This document shows, in pieces, positions 45,054 to 55,577 of a stretch of 64,000 nt of DNA; position 1 is the first letter of the stretch; each line of letters starts with the position of its first letter. Under the pieces are notes generated by a model that was not told the DNA's origin, did not search any database, and saw only the letters and a list, made by a program, of their open reading frames with translations. The translations under genes were made by a program, and so were the position numbers. The DNA comes from Opitutaceae bacterium (lineage in GTDB: Bacteria; Verrucomicrobiota; Verrucomicrobiia; Opitutales; Opitutaceae). The stretch covers positions 124,001 to 188,000 of the forward strand of contig JABTUS010000011.1 of NCBI GenBank assembly GCA_015075305.1, written 5' to 3'.

Positions 45054-48000
45054 ATGGCTAAACGCACAAAAAAAGCTAAAAACTCGCGTTCCAACCTTCG
45101 GGTTGAATCGCTCGAACAACGCCAGTTGCTCGCCAACGTTGTTGGCGGAGGCGTTGAGGTGTTGAGTGATTTCACTCACTCCAACGGCAACGTGTATGAC
45201 CAGGTCCTCATGACCGGTCCGAGCGTTACCGTAACTCCCGACCCCGGTCAGATCGTCCGGGTGTCGTTCCTCGATCAGGGTGGCGACATCGTGCAGGCGG
45301 AATTCGCCGGCAGTGGCACGATGCACATCACGCTTGAGGACCTCAAACGTGCCGGCGATGCCGGTTACCTCAACCCCAATCCCGCCCAGAATCTGCCCGC
45401 GGGCGGATACGTGCAGGGCTTGGCCACCATCACCATCGACAAGTCCGAGCTTTCGACGAACCTGAATATTTTTGCGGCCGGCAAGCTGCAGAATCCCGGG
45501 TTCTTCAATGACCCGAACAAGAATGGCGGCAACGGACTCGCCGACATCGCCCGTATTATTCTTGTCGGCAACGAGAAGAACAATGCCGGCTTCACCAACA
45601 TGGGCAGCATCATCGCGGGCAGCGCGGTGTTTTCGGCTGAGACGGGAGTCGTCGGTATCCGCGGTGAGAACGTTGCCGTTCAAGGCAAAGTCGTCATCGG
45701 CGACATCGATGCCAAGGGCTCCGGTGTTCCGACCCTGATGTTCAACTCGAACAGCCAGTTCCAGTACGTCAGCGTCCGCGGTGGCGATCTCCGCCAGTCG
45801 AACGGCACTTCGTTCGACAGCTTCGGTGGCGCCGCAGGAGGTCCTCCGGGCGGTTCACCGGGCAATGCTGTAAACCAGACCATCGCTGGCTTCAGCTTCT
45901 TCAACAGCACCGACGGCCAAGCCGCGAACTTGGACTTCCGTCCCGCGGTTCCAGTTAATGCCGCCGCCATCCGTCTCGCAGCCATTGAGCAGCAGACGCT
46001 GATGTCGGGCGACTGGACCTACGACTGGACCAATCCCCAGGCGGTCAAAGTCACCCAGAACGGCACGGATGTGTCGAAGTACTATGGTGGCGACTGGCTG
46101 GCGAAGGGTGGCATTCAGGCGAGTCTCGACTACGCCTTCGAGCGCCGCAGCTTCCTCGGTAATATCACCATCACCGGTGACCTGCCCGCTGGTTATGAAA
46201 TGAATCTGGCGGACGCTCGTGCGAACGTCACGTTCAACAATAACTTCTACGGCAGTCTCATTGTTGACGGCTTCGGTGCCAGCATCGACGGCACTCTTGA
46301 GATCAAGGGCAACCTCGACGGCGCGGTTTCTGTCAATGGTCTTGATCGCGCCACCGTCATGGGGACAATTCGTGACGGACAGCAGAGCACGCTCAATGCC
46401 CTCCTGGTCGGCGGCAGCACCGGACCGTTCACGGATGTGCGCGCTGAGGACATCAATTCGGTCACCATCCGCAATAACTTCTCCGGCATCATCAGCACGG
46501 ACGTTACCCGCGGCAATGCGTGGACTCCGTCGCAGCGCACCGTCGGTGGCGCCTACGTCGACGTCGAAGGCAAGATCGGCAATGTCTCGATCGGTTATGA
46601 CGCCGCTGGCGCATCGACCGGTGGCTCGATTGTCAATGGCACGATCCAGGGCATGTCGGGCATCGGCAATGTCAAGGTCGGTGGCGATATCTGGGGCTCG
46701 CCCGTCAATCAGGCGGTCTTTGTCACCCAGAGCAACCCCGGCGCGGCTCCAAATGACGTTGGTCGTTACGGTTCTGCAAATATTGGAACCATCGATGTCC
46801 GCGGTGATGTCGACCTCGACGGAATCGACACCCGGCTCATCCAGATCGGTTTGATGGAAAATGGAGGTACAGGCAATGGTACCTACGGGAACATCACGGT
46901 TCAGGGTCTGACGACCACGAACACGGTTCCCGGTGCCAAGATCGGCACGGAAACGCAGCTCATCCCGGGCAGCGAATCCTTCGTGCGCATCCTCTCGCCG
47001 TTCACCGACAATGGTTTCGTCACCAATCCGGCGCTTGGCCAGAAGCTGGTCACGAACTATGATCCGGATGGCGTTTCCGGCCCGCTCGACGACACCTACT
47101 TCGTCACGGCCAACGACGTCAAGGCTGGTGCCCAGGTCTATGATCTGAACTCCAAGGCCATGGTCGCCGCCAAGGCCGGTGATCGCGTGCCCGCCCTCGC
47201 CGGCGGGGCGCCCATCATCGATTCCTTCGGCAACGTCCTCTACCGCCAGAACACGGCTCTGTTCGAAGGCAAGACCCAGGTGGTCGATGTCTTCGGACCC
47301 CCGACCGTCACGGTGGTCAGCGGCAACCGCGGCAACCTCGACGGTGTGTACAATAACTTCGGTTCGATCCTCATCGGCGGACTCCTCGGAGCCCAGCAGA
47401 AGACGACCGGCAAGATCAGCATCACCGACAATGTCGACATGACATTCGGCGGCGTGCTGATCAATGCATCCGGAGACAACAACCAGGCCGTCATCGGCAC
47501 CGTTGGCACCATTGGTGAAATCACGATCAACAACACCGCCGGGGCCACAGCGGACCTCGTCGTTGGTGGTGTGATCGGATCACCGGCAGCCATCACCGCG
47601 ACCAACAGCGGCACGTCCCATATCGGACTCGCGGGCTTCAACGCCACGGGCTTCGAAGATGTGGTGTTTGGCCCTGGCAATGGCGGCTACGCCTTCCACG
47701 TCACCGGCATCGACAAGGGTGTCAATGTGACGACGGTCACGGGCGTCGGTGACGGCACCGGCACCGGCACGGTGTCGCCTTCGGTCACCTTCAACTCATT
47801 GATCGCATTGGACAACGGCACGAGTGAAGCCGCGCAGAAAGCGCTGCTGAGCATCAACACCGGCGCTGTCAACTCGCAGATCATCTTTAACAACAACTCC
47901 GGCATTCTCGTTGATGATGGTGGCAACACCGGCCAAGGCTCGCAGATTGGCGACATCAACCTGAGTTCGGATTATGTCCGCTTCAGCGGACAGCTCACGG

Positions 48001-51000
48001 GCCGCGCGTTCGGCAACATCACCCTCGCGGGTGGTGCCGGAATCAATTCCGGATCGGACACGGCGGTCAACTTCAACGGCACGATCAACGCCTCTTCCAT
48101 CGGAGCCATCACGGCCTCCGCCACATCGGGCGATGTCGTGTTCGCTCCGGCTGACATCAATGGCATCGGCACGAAGGGTTCGGTCAACGGTCTCACGCCC
48201 ATGGCGTCGATTGGTTCGATCGTACTCAATACGGCCGGCGCCAACAATGGTGGCGACATCACGTTCGGCAATGGCGCTCTCTATGACGCCAATGTCGGCC
48301 CGATCACCATCACTGCCGGTCACAAGCTGTTCGTCAACGAGGCGGGCACGGTGGTCGACAATCCCGGCCATGTGACCATCAACTATGGCACGACGGGCAA
48401 TATCGGCAACCTCAACGTCACCACCACGACGGGCAATATCAACAACGCCCTCGTGATCCAGGGAGACGCGGCCGACATCACCTACACCGCCGGTGCGGCC
48501 ATTGTCGACAAGCTCGACAATGCGATCGGTGGTCCGGGTGTCATCGGCGACCTCGTTCGTGCGGGCAGCATCAATGCTGACCAGACGATCTGGGGCAAAC
48601 GCGGTGTGACGACGTTCGAGACCTACGGCCAGAATGCGGACGGCTCCGTGAGGACGCTTCCCGAATTCACAGCTGGCGGCGTGACCTACAAGATCCTGCC
48701 CTCCGGCTCGATCGACGCCCGCCTGAATTACGCCGGCGGTTCCACCGCGACGGGTGATGCCTTCATCGCCAAGTCCGGTGCCGGCGGCATCAGCGTCGTG
48801 TACAATATCATTGGACACGATGACAACAACGACGGCGTCATGGCGATTTCCGAAATCGGCCATGGCGGCAATGTGAATGTCAGCAGCATTTCGGGTGACA
48901 TCCGGTTCGCCGGTGGCACCATCTTGCCTGACTACACGCATGTTGCCACGCTGGGCAATGTCGCTCTGAAGACCGGCAGCTATGCTCAACCGAGCGGCCT
49001 GCTCACGGGTGCTGAAATCGGCAACATCGATCTCGGCTTCAATGCGCTGGACACCCTGCTCGCCAATGCACCTGGCGGCGGTGGCGTGCAGTCCACGGGA
49101 GGCTTCGAAGGCCACGTGGGCAACATCTCGGCCACCACCTCAGGAGGCAATATCGCGTTTGGCGGCCTCTTCGGAGCATTGCAGAACGTCGGCGGCAATC
49201 CAGCCGCTGACTTCGCCAACCCGGGGACCTCCCGCTTCGACGGCAACGTCGGCACGGTAACCCTGAGCGCAGGCTCTGTGGCTCACACCGGCGGTGTAGC
49301 CGTGGGTAACATATCGACCTCTGAGGACGGCGTAGTCTTCAAGGCCAACCATGGCCTCGTGAAGGCGAGCGTCGTCGATGTTGGCACCATCGATGTTGGA
49401 TTCTTCTCAGATGGCTGGCGCATGCCGACCGGCAACAGCTACGAGTTCAATGCGGAGCAGGGTCCGATCGATGCGTTCGTTGGATCCACCTCCTATGACG
49501 CCAACAACAACGGTCTGATCACGGCCAATGAGTATGGTCGCGCAGGCGACATCGCGATCGTCAGCAAGGGTGGCAACGTCTCCCTTAACTTGGGCTCTCA
49601 GGCATATAGATCGAGCCTTGAGCAGTCGATGATCGGCAATGTCACGGTCAACAACCAGGCGTTCGTTGGCGTGAAGAACGGTGCCACCGATACCATTGGC
49701 ACGGGTACGACCGCACTCGGCAGTGCAGTCGCCGGTGCAGCTGGCAACATCACGATCGCCGGCGTTGCTCAGGTCGGTGCCGTTGGCAACCTCGTTGCCA
49801 ACACCAATACCGGTCTGATCACGCACAGCGGTGTCTTCGGCGACCTTGGCACCTCGACCTTCACGACAACGTCCTACTCGGACACTGACACGGATCCGAA
49901 TTCCACGGCTGAAGCTCCGGTTCTGCTTGGAAGCGGCAATATCCAACTCGGTGGCGGCTTCGCAGTTGCAGAGGCCGCTGCTCTCATCGTCAACGGCAAA
50001 CACGGCACCTCGACCTACACGGTTGCGGAAGACGGCACGATCATGGGCACCGCCTACTACGGCGGCGCTGCGGTCGGTGCATCGTCGCTGGTCACCAACT
50101 CGGTTCGTGGCAATACCAGCCTCTCGATCTGGGCGCAGGACTACGACGCCGACGGAAGCGGCAACATCACCGCCAGCGAATATGGCACGTTCGGCTCGAG
50201 CACACTCAAGACCACTTCCGGTGGCGATGTGACGCTCCAGCTTGGCACGGACCAGAACAACGCTGCGGTGCTTGCGAAGAACCTCGTCCCGCAGTTCACG
50301 TTCGGCGACGTCGGTGTCACGGTGGCTGATCGCTACACGAGCACCTCCGCCACGGCGGCGGACGTTCTCGCGGATGCGGCCAACATCACGATCACGGGTG
50401 TGGGCGCTGATGCCACCAACGCAGCCGCTTTCGGTCCCTACACGGGCAACCGCGGCAACGTCGGCAACATCACCGCGGGCACGGTCCAGGGCAACATCGT
50501 GCTGAACGGCACCTTCGGCGGTCTGGGCAATCAGAACCTGACGATCACCCGTTACCTCGACGATATCGGAGCCAACGACAAGACGTTCGCTGGCAATCTC
50601 ACCTACAGCCCGACGGTTCTCGGCACGCATGGCACCGCCACGCTGCGCACGACGAACCTCGGTGCGACGGGCACGGGCACGATCACCGGCGGCGCCATCA
50701 CCGGCGTCGCCACCTTCGGCGGTGCGGCGGCCAATGCGGTCTCCGTTGACGCCAAGACCGAGCGCGCCAACATCAACCTCGATGTCATCGCCCTCGGCTA
50801 TGACATCAATGGCGACGGCAAGATCACCGACGGAAGCGCAAACAACGTTCCGGGTGACTTGGAATTCGCCAGCGTTGGCAACGTACTGGCGGAATCCACG
50901 TCCGCGGGTGACATCACCCTCGGCCTGGGCATCGCCACTGCGGATGGCTCGAAGATCGGTTCCAAGATCGGCAATGTCACGGCCGTTTCCGATGACGACA

Positions 51001-54000
51001 TCTACAAGGTTGTCGCGAATGGGAAAGACACGGTGGTCGACGTCGGCAACGTTACGGTCAAGGGCAAGTCTCCTGCGACGAACTTCAGCGCAGGTTCGAT
51101 CGGCACGATCGGCATCACCGTCAGTACCGGTGACGCCACGCTGACCGGCAACTTCGGCTCCATCGCCGGAGTGACGATCAACACCGGCACCTATACCGAC
51201 GCTGACATTGGCGGCGGAAATCCGGGTGTGGCCTTCGCGGGTGACATCATCCTCGGCAATAACACTGCCGGAGACAATACCTTCGCGGACGTGACCGGTT
51301 TGACCACCTTGAACATCGCAGGCTCCACAGGCGCCTCGGCGTTTACGGTGTACGAAATGGGCACGATCATGGGTGAGGTCTTCAGTGCAGGCTCAGGTGT
51401 TGGCTCATGGACGCTGACCGCAGCCCGCGGTGGAGCAACCGCCGCAACGGCGACCGCCAACGGTGCCTCGGGCACCGCGATCGACGTCAACTTCGTCGCC
51501 GGCTTCGATGCCAACGACGGAGATGCGAGACCGGACACCGGCATTGACACCGGCTCCTTCGGCGACATCACCGCGACTTCGACGTTCGGTGATGTCATCA
51601 TTGGTGTTGGCGGACGCACGTCCGGCTCCACGATTGGCAATGTCACGGTTTCGACGGGCTCATCCATCGTTGAAGTCGGCGGCGCGGACAAGTTCACCCA
51701 CGGCAGTGCGGAAATCCAAGGTCTGTCCAGCTTCCCTACCGAGGGCACGGACAAGAAGTTTGGAACTGCCGATGACCTGCTCCTCTTCGCAGGTACGGTT
51801 GGAAATCTGTCGGCGACGACAGCCTACGGCAGTGCGAGCATCACTGGTGACTTCAATGCCACCGGAGCGATCAGCCTCACGGCCGGCGCGAAGGTTGACG
51901 TTGATACAAACACGGCGATTACCACCGAGGATCCCGTCGTCGCCTTCGCGGGTGACGTCTTCCTCGGCACGGGTGCAACCCCCGTCTACTTCGGTGGCAG
52001 CACCGGAGCGATCACGCTCAAGGCGGTTGACACGTCGGTTCTTGCAGCCGGCCTCGCTGGCAAGGCGGGAACTGTGGCCAACCTCGGCAACGCCTCGGCC
52101 AACGCGTTCTTTGCAGGCGCGGCAGGTACGTTCAATGCGACCACAGACCGCGGCACGATCGACGTCGATCTCGAACTCGGGTTCGACAAGGACAACGCTG
52201 ATCTCGATGGCACTCGCTCGACGGGTGAAGACACCGGCACCATGGGCGCAGTCGCGCTGGCCAGCACGGATGGCAACATCCTGGCCACGCTCGACAGCAC
52301 CACGACGGGCTCCACCTACGGCGCGGTTGTCATCACGACGGGCTCCACCATTACGGCGGTGTCCGGCGCTGACAACATCATCGCCCAGGGCAACATTACC
52401 ATCGACGGCGACAACGATGCCGAAGGCAACGGTAACGTCGGCACCATCACCTCGCTCACGGCCACGGCTGCGACGGGCAACATCATGTTGTCCGGCATCC
52501 AGGGGAACGTGGGTCCGGTGACATTGACTACGGGTTCCAACATCGACATCGACTCCAATTCGTCGATTTCGGGTGAAGACCCGATTGTCAACGTCGCGGG
52601 TGACATCACCCTTGGTCTGACGGTCCGCCGCAATCACGGCCCGATCGTCGCGACAGCGGGTGACATCGCCACGGCCGGCCTCGCGGCTGGTCCGACCGGC
52701 GACATCACCGGCAACCTCACGTTCAATGGCACCCTCACGGGTGGCACGAACTCGTTCACGGCCACGACGCAGCAGGGCAACATCAACGTGGGCATTAACT
52801 CGCTAAAGTATCTTACGGTCGCGGGCGACACTGGCGTCACGGCCAACAATACCACCACGAACACGGACGACTACGTCGGTGCGGTTGGCGACATTGTTGC
52901 GACGAGCCTCTACGGCGACATCACGATTGGCCTCACGACCGACAGCGTTGCCAAGATTGCTGGTACAGACGCGATTCGCTTCGCATCGATCGGCAATGTC
53001 ACGGCAACGACGGGTGCCAGCTACCTGCCCCAGGCGGGTCCGGCAAACGACGTTGAGCAGCTCCGCGGCGATATCTCCATCGGCGTTGGCAGCATCTCGA
53101 ACGGTATCCTCGGCAATGTAACGGCCAACACGACCACGGGCAACATCGTCTTCGGTACGGGTGGCACGTTCAACAATGTCGTCGGCAATGTCACCCTCAC
53201 GGCTGGCAGCTACACCGACACGACGTCGTACAAGGCCGGCAACATCACGTTCGGCGGCAGCTATGCCACGACCAACAACAATGCTGGCGACTTCGACACG
53301 ACCCTTGGTGCGGTGACTCTCATCACCGGTGGTGCGATTGACAACGGCGGTGTTGGTGCTGCGGGCAACATTACCCTCGGCGTCAACTTCGGCGGTGCCT
53401 GGACGGACGCTGGAGTTGTCGGAACCATCGAAAGCGGTGAGCAGGCGCTCTTCACGGGCGGCGCGTTCAACGCGACGGTGACCGATGGCCAGATCGGCGG
53501 TGGCATCTCTGCTGCTCCTGGCTTCGGCGCCACCCTGCCGGTCACATCTCTCAAGTCCACCGGAGGTTCAACCTCCGCTGGAACGGGCGATGTGAACGTC
53601 GCTGGCACGGGCTCGTTCGCGAGCGTTGCTTCGTTCAACATCGAGACGGTCGACGGCGATGCGGTTTTCGGTGGTACCTGGGAAACCCCGGCGGTCACCT
53701 CGTTCAACGTCACGAGCGGCAAGGGTACGGCTGCCTTCGCGGGCCAGCTCATGCTCGACACGCCGAATGCGACGAACTTCAACTCGGTCAACGCCAAGGT
53801 CCAGGATCTCATGGTCTGGGCGAAGAACGGAGATGCGTCGATGGTCCCATTGGCGATCCTCGGTGCCAATACACTGAACCGCCCGAACCTGGGTGTCGCC
53901 GATGACAATCGTACGTTCGTCCTCGAGAACATCACGTTCAAGGCGGCGGGTACGGGTGGCATTGCGGGCACCTCAGCCATCCTGGGCCAGATCGGTGGCG

Positions 54001-55301
54001 CTGAAACCACCCGGATCACCAACCTCGTGTTCGACGTCCCGACCCTCACCGGTCTGACGACGCTCGACGGCACGGGTGCTGGCCCGGCGGTCCTCGCCCA
54101 CGACATGACGAAGATCACGTTCAACGGCAATGCATCGCTCGCCGGCGGAACGGAGATCCTCGCTTCGGACGCCCTCACGAACCGCACGCGTATCGGCAAT
54201 GTCGACTACACGGCGATCACGGTGGGTGCCGCGGCCAACAAGGGTGCCAACCTCGACATCATTGGAGAACTGATCTTCAATGGCTCCGTCGCGGGCAACG
54301 TCGCCACTTCGCTGATCACCGGCAACCGTGGTGAAATCGAGGCATCCTCGATCGGCAAGTTGACGATCAACGCTCCGGTCGACCCGACCACAACCGTCAA
54401 GTACACCGCCCAGAACCTCGACATCCTCACGAGCAATGCTCGTGGTGGTGTGGCTCAGGGCGAAGCGCTCCGGGTTTTGGGCAACTCGAGCCTCGACAGT
54501 CCGAACGCGATCACCGCGTTCTCGATTGGCGATGTTTCGATCACCCACAGCCTCCAGGGCAACTCGACGGGTTCGACGGTCTTTGCCGGCTCGAACGCCA
54601 TCTCGGCGCTCGGCGGCATGGGCAACCTCACGATCAAGTCCACGCTCTCCGGCTCGGTGCAGGCTCCCCTGCTCACGCCGACCGGCGGCGCCTGGTTCTC
54701 CGTGGGTGACGGCGACGGTCTCGGCAACGCGACCGCCAAAGTCGACGCCAACGGTGACGGTACCCTCGTGGCCTACGCCGACGTCAACACGACGGCGGGT
54801 GTCGCGGGTGACAAGGTGTCCATTGGCGCGATCTCGATCGACGCTGGCAGCAGCTATGCTCCCCCGGCCGCTCAGAATCCGGACTTCGGCAACATCGGTG
54901 GCAGCAATGCTTCCGCGACGGATGGCCTCGTCATCCTCGCTGCGGCGATTGCTCCGGCCGCCGGTGACACCGCAGCCACGCGTGCTGCGGCCTACACCGA
55001 ACTGTACGGCTACGTGGCCTCGGTTGAAATCAAGAACGCTGGCATCCGCCCGGATGCCGACGGTACTGACTTCACCGTGGCTGCTGGCGGCGCCTTCGCC
55101 GCCGGTGTGGCGGGTGGCAGCGGTGACGCCGGTGCGCTCATCGCGGTCGCCGGTGACACCAGCACGGCTGGCATTGGTGATGTGATCAACGATCTGAATC
55201 CTGCGCTCGTTCCGCTGACCGCTGGCAATGGCCGAATCCTCGGTCTCGCCGGTGTCTCCACGGCATACGACCAGGGTGACGTTGTTGTGTACGTCCTCTA
55301 A
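45054..55301 (+). CDS. Giant repetitive cell-surface or secreted protein with LEPR-XLL-like N-terminus and EF-hand-like loops
   Basis: The 3415-residue frame is intact from ATG to TAA. The start MAKRTKKAKNSRSNLRVESL then EQRQLLANVVGGG is a basic leader with a variant of the LEPR-XLL signature (LEQRQLL); there is no classical hydrophobic signal peptide. The rest is a long series of Gly/Asn/Thr-rich beta-strand repeats (GNITA, VGNVT, IGTITV-type units), as in beta-helix or adhesin-like proteins. Between about residues 1254 and 2392 EF-hand-like loops recur every 216-235 residues. Codon use is very biased to C-ending codons (GGC AAC ATC), which suggests strong expression. A strong terminator follows. 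It may be a surface-layer or adhesion protein. A link to the nearby RRE/M50/HlyD/TolC cluster as exporter is hypothesis. No C-terminal sorting tail of PEP-CTERM type is seen. Confidence 0.85.
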   Translation: MAKRTKKAKNSRSNLRVESLEQRQLLANVVGGGVEVLSDFTHSNGNVYDQVLMTGPSVTVTPDPGQIVRVSFLDQGGDIVQAEFAGSGTMHITLEDLKRAGDAGYLNPNPAQNLPAGGYVQGLATITIDKSELSTNLNIFAAGKLQNPGFFNDPNKNGGNGLADIARIILVGNEKNNAGFTNMGSIIAGSAVFSAETGVVGIRGENVAVQGKVVIGDIDAKGSGVPTLMFNSNSQFQYVSVRGGDLRQSNGTSFDSFGGAAGGPPGGSPGNAVNQTIAGFSFFNSTDGQAANLDFRPAVPVNAAAIRLAAIEQQTLMSGDWTYDWTNPQAVKVTQNGTDVSKYYGGDWLAKGGIQASLDYAFERRSFLGNITITGDLPAGYEMNLADARANVTFNNNFYGSLIVDGFGASIDGTLEIKGNLDGAVSVNGLDRATVMGTIRDGQQSTLNALLVGGSTGPFTDVRAEDINSVTIRNNFSGIISTDVTRGNAWTPSQRTVGGAYVDVEGKIGNVSIGYDAAGASTGGSIVNGTIQGMSGIGNVKVGGDIWGSPVNQAVFVTQSNPGAAPNDVGRYGSANIGTIDVRGDVDLDGIDTRLIQIGLMENGGTGNGTYGNITVQGLTTTNTVPGAKIGTETQLIPGSESFVRILSPFTDNGFVTNPALGQKLVTNYDPDGVSGPLDDTYFVTANDVKAGAQVYDLNSKAMVAAKAGDRVPALAGGAPIIDSFGNVLYRQNTALFEGKTQVVDVFGPPTVTVVSGNRGNLDGVYNNFGSILIGGLLGAQQKTTGKISITDNVDMTFGGVLINASGDNNQAVIGTVGTIGEITINNTAGATADLVVGGVIGSPAAITATNSGTSHIGLAGFNATGFEDVVFGPGNGGYAFHVTGIDKGVNVTTVTGVGDGTGTGTVSPSVTFNSLIALDNGTSEAAQKALLSINTGAVNSQIIFNNNSGILVDDGGNTGQGSQIGDINLSSDYVRFSGQLTGRAFGNITLAGGAGINSGSDTAVNFNGTINASSIGAITASATSGDVVFAPADINGIGTKGSVNGLTPMASIGSIVLNTAGANNGGDITFGNGALYDANVGPITITAGHKLFVNEAGTVVDNPGHVTINYGTTGNIGNLNVTTTTGNINNALVIQGDAADITYTAGAAIVDKLDNAIGGPGVIGDLVRAGSINADQTIWGKRGVTTFETYGQNADGSVRTLPEFTAGGVTYKILPSGSIDARLNYAGGSTATGDAFIAKSGAGGISVVYNIIGHDDNNDGVMAISEIGHGGNVNVSSISGDIRFAGGTILPDYTHVATLGNVALKTGSYAQPSGLLTGAEIGNIDLGFNALDTLLANAPGGGGVQSTGGFEGHVGNISATTSGGNIAFGGLFGALQNVGGNPAADFANPGTSRFDGNVGTVTLSAGSVAHTGGVAVGNISTSEDGVVFKANHGLVKASVVDVGTIDVGFFSDGWRMPTGNSYEFNAEQGPIDAFVGSTSYDANNNGLITANEYGRAGDIAIVSKGGNVSLNLGSQAYRSSLEQSMIGNVTVNNQAFVGVKNGATDTIGTGTTALGSAVAGAAGNITIAGVAQVGAVGNLVANTNTGLITHSGVFGDLGTSTFTTTSYSDTDTDPNSTAEAPVLLGSGNIQLGGGFAVAEAAALIVNGKHGTSTYTVAEDGTIMGTAYYGGAAVGASSLVTNSVRGNTSLSIWAQDYDADGSGNITASEYGTFGSSTLKTTSGGDVTLQLGTDQNNAAVLAKNLVPQFTFGDVGVTVADRYTSTSATAADVLADAANITITGVGADATNAAAFGPYTGNRGNVGNITAGTVQGNIVLNGTFGGLGNQNLTITRYLDDIGANDKTFAGNLTYSPTVLGTHGTATLRTTNLGATGTGTITGGAITGVATFGGAAANAVSVDAKTERANINLDVIALGYDINGDGKITDGSANNVPGDLEFASVGNVLAESTSAGDITLGLGIATADGSKIGSKIGNVTAVSDDDIYKVVANGKDTVVDVGNVTVKGKSPATNFSAGSIGTIGITVSTGDATLTGNFGSIAGVTINTGTYTDADIGGGNPGVAFAGDIILGNNTAGDNTFADVTGLTTLNIAGSTGASAFTVYEMGTIMGEVFSAGSGVGSWTLTAARGGATAATATANGASGTAIDVNFVAGFDANDGDARPDTGIDTGSFGDITATSTFGDVIIGVGGRTSGSTIGNVTVSTGSSIVEVGGADKFTHGSAEIQGLSSFPTEGTDKKFGTADDLLLFAGTVGNLSATTAYGSASITGDFNATGAISLTAGAKVDVDTNTAITTEDPVVAFAGDVFLGTGATPVYFGGSTGAITLKAVDTSVLAAGLAGKAGTVANLGNASANAFFAGAAGTFNATTDRGTIDVDLELGFDKDNADLDGTRSTGEDTGTMGAVALASTDGNILATLDSTTTGSTYGAVVITTGSTITAVSGADNIIAQGNITIDGDNDAEGNGNVGTITSLTATAATGNIMLSGIQGNVGPVTLTTGSNIDIDSNSSISGEDPIVNVAGDITLGLTVRRNHGPIVATAGDIATAGLAAGPTGDITGNLTFNGTLTGGTNSFTATTQQGNINVGINSLKYLTVAGDTGVTANNTTTNTDDYVGAVGDIVATSLYGDITIGLTTDSVAKIAGTDAIRFASIGNVTATTGASYLPQAGPANDVEQLRGDISIGVGSISNGILGNVTANTTTGNIVFGTGGTFNNVVGNVTLTAGSYTDTTSYKAGNITFGGSYATTNNNAGDFDTTLGAVTLITGGAIDNGGVGAAGNITLGVNFGGAWTDAGVVGTIESGEQALFTGGAFNATVTDGQIGGGISAAPGFGATLPVTSLKSTGGSTSAGTGDVNVAGTGSFASVASFNIETVDGDAVFGGTWETPAVTSFNVTSGKGTAAFAGQLMLDTPNATNFNSVNAKVQDLMVWAKNGDASMVPLAILGANTLNRPNLGVADDNRTFVLENITFKAAGTGGIAGTSAILGQIGGAETTRITNLVFDVPTLTGLTTLDGTGAGPAVLAHDMTKITFNGNASLAGGTEILASDALTNRTRIGNVDYTAITVGAAANKGANLDIIGELIFNGSVAGNVATSLITGNRGEIEASSIGKLTINAPVDPTTTVKYTAQNLDILTSNARGGVAQGEALRVLGNSSLDSPNAITAFSIGDVSITHSLQGNSTGSTVFAGSNAISALGGMGNLTIKSTLSGSVQAPLLTPTGGAWFSVGDGDGLGNATAKVDANGDGTLVAYADVNTTAGVAGDKVSIGAISIDAGSSYAPPAAQNPDFGNIGGSNASATDGLVILAAAIAPAAGDTAATRAAAYTELYGYVASVEIKNAGIRPDADGTDFTVAAGGAFAAGVAGGSGDAGALIAVAGDTSTAGIGDVINDLNPALVPLTAGNGRILGLAGVSTAYDQGDVVVYVL
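48813..52227 (+). repeat. Higher-order repeat with EF-hand-like loops in the giant protein
   Basis: Loops start at 48813 (DDNNDGVMAISE), 49491 (DANNNGLITANE), 50139 (DADGSGNITASE), 50796 (DINGDGKITDGS), 51501 and 52179. The first three fit the calcium-loop pattern D-x-[DN]-x-[DN/S]-G-x-[hydrophobic]-x3-E; the fourth lacks the last Glu and the last two are degenerate. Spacings are 678, 648, 657, 705 and 678 nt, so the repeating unit is about 216-235 residues. Confidence 0.75.
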
Positions 55302-55331
55302 CCGAACAGGCTTAAACGCCTAAAAGCTTCA

Positions 55332-55363
55332 GGGGCCGGTCCTCAGGGACCGGCCCCTTTTTT
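55332..55363 (+). terminator. Strong intrinsic terminator of the giant gene
   Basis: An 11-bp perfect stem (GGGGCCGGTCC / GGACCGGCCCC) with a four-base loop TCAG is followed by TTTTTT. It lies 31 bp after the stop codon. Confidence 0.93.
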
Positions 55364-55429
55364 GTGCGCAGGAAAGCGGCTCTGGACGGAGACGCTCATC
55401 GGAAATTCCTGCCAGTCTTTCCCCAGCCT

Positions 55430-55459
55430 TGGAGGGGCACGCTCCGTCGTGACCTGGGA
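55430..55459 (+). repeat. REP-like palindrome copy C
   Basis: Reads TGGAGGGGCACGCTCCGTCG then TGACCTGGGA, the consensus form. It lies after the terminator and 358 bp before the transposase gene. Confidence 0.75.
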
Positions 55460-55479
55460 ACGGGCGTGGAAAATCAGCG

Positions 55480-55553
55480 CCGGAATGGTTTCACGCGAAG
55501 ACGCAAAGACGCAAAGACGCGAAGGCGCGAGGGCGCGGAGGAAAGGAAGTGGT
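55480..55553 (+). repeat. Short G/A/C-rich repeat block, copy 2
   Basis: AGCGCCGGAATGGTTTCACG leads into repeated GACGCAAA, GACGCGAA and GGCGCGA units. It is the partner of the block at 44561, and both sit next to a REP-like copy on either side of the giant gene. Confidence 0.55.
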
Positions 55554-55577
55554 GGAAGAGGGTCAGTGTGAGATTGA

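Noticed and set aside
47796-49115. Minus-strand open frames over the giant gene (also 49407-50630 and 53261-54199)
   Set aside because: Repetitive C-ending codons leave reverse frames open by composition; no family features.
55489-55553. CRISPR array from GACGCAAA units
   Set aside because: Units are only 8-9 bases without spacers; it is a simple repeat block.
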